This document shows positions 63,657 to 64,000 of a stretch of 64,000 bases of DNA, one piece after another. Origin of the DNA: Hybos culiciformis (taxonomy: Eukaryota > Arthropoda > Insecta > Diptera > Hybotidae); contig OZ023274.1 in the NCBI GenBank assembly GCA_964007475.1, positions 104,145,372-104,209,371 on the forward strand, read 5' to 3'. Both the position numbers and the translations under genes were made by a program. Below the pieces are notes generated by a model. It saw only the letters and a list, made by a program, of their open reading frames with translations. It did no database searches and was not told where the DNA came from. Positions within the stretch are counted from its first letter, which is position 1. Every line of letters begins with the position of its first letter.

Positions 63657-63896
63657 TTTTATTTCGGTTTCAATTGCCGCTGGACTTAAATTTTTTTTAT
63701 TATTACTAATTGAGGATGACCGAGAAGATGAATTCTTGTTGTTGACGACAGGCGAATCAGCAGCAGTTAATTTTAATCGTGATGATTTATTTAATTCAGC
63801 ACCTGATGCAACTGGAACTGATGATGTAAATGGAGATCTTGTTGTCGTCGTCGACGATTTCGTATTTAATAAGGATGATGATGAGTTTAAAATAAA
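63657..63896 (-). CDS. tafazzin (Taz): Open 5' extension in frame with tafazzin exon 1
   Basis: Eighty codons upstream of the tafazzin ATG are open and in frame (from FILNSSSSLLNTKSSTTTT to SPAAIETEIK), Ser/Thr/Asn-rich, with no internal ATG. A CAG precedes the stretch, so it could start at an upstream splice acceptor and give a long isoform. Fly tafazzin is, as I recall, annotated with a form about 116 residues longer than the short form, which would fit. It could also be 5' UTR that happens to be open. Confidence 0.4.
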
Positions 63897-64000
63897 CTGT
63901 TTTTTTTATAGGTAGATATATATAAAAATAAGAAAAACTTTTTATTTATATTTTTAATCTCACACAGCAGCAAGCAGCGCGCAGAAAAAAAAAAAAAATG

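Overview
The window looks like a piece of a very AT-rich insect nuclear genome. Introns with GT/AG boundaries split the protein genes, coding exons are short islands in long A/T-rich spacers, MITE-type DNA transposons are abundant, and a Prickle protein with an insect-type C-terminus (Cys-Ser-rich stretch, [17 protein letters not shown] block, CaaX end) is encoded. I cannot fix the order of insect from sequence alone. No operons, rRNA, CRISPR or intact tRNA were seen.

Layout. (1) 7.3-21.3 kb, minus strand: prickle, five coding exons I could join with matching splice phases, giving about 1155 residues. A large Asn/Gln-rich first exon is followed by PET, three LIM domains and a CVIS farnesylation motif. 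(2) 21.3-41.4 kb: a roughly 20-kb stretch without a supported gene. It holds two hAT MITEs, a tRNA-like relic, a 1.04-kb snap-back element with a GC-rich perfect hairpin core, and a GC-richer island near 39.6-40.4 kb that could be an upstream exon or promoter region. (3) 41.4-45.7 kb, plus strand: a multi-exon gene of unrecognised family. Its first exon lies inside a 25-bp perfect hairpin, and its last coding exon appears to be split by a 1.7-kb insertion. (4) 47.2-48.4 kb, minus strand: a five-exon Tctex1-type dynein light chain. (5) 51.6-53.5 kb, plus strand: a five-exon Mos kinase (oocyte MAPKKK) with a long C-lobe insert. (6) 54.7-63.7 kb, minus strand: tafazzin (cardiolipin transacylase), with a 7.8-kb first intron full of Harbinger-like MITEs and an open, Ser/Thr/Asn-rich 5' extension at the right edge.

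The genes do not form a pathway: planar polarity, dynein cargo, meiotic MAPK signalling and mitochondrial lipid remodelling. The more unusual material is the repeat landscape. There are four copies of one TTA-flanked MITE family, four hAT MITEs with readable or near-readable 8-bp target duplications, a nested MITE whose empty site is present next door, two 465-bp MITEs placed head to head, and a composite foldback repeat present twice in opposite orientation 15.6 kb apart. I found no convincing previously undescribed multi-gene system.
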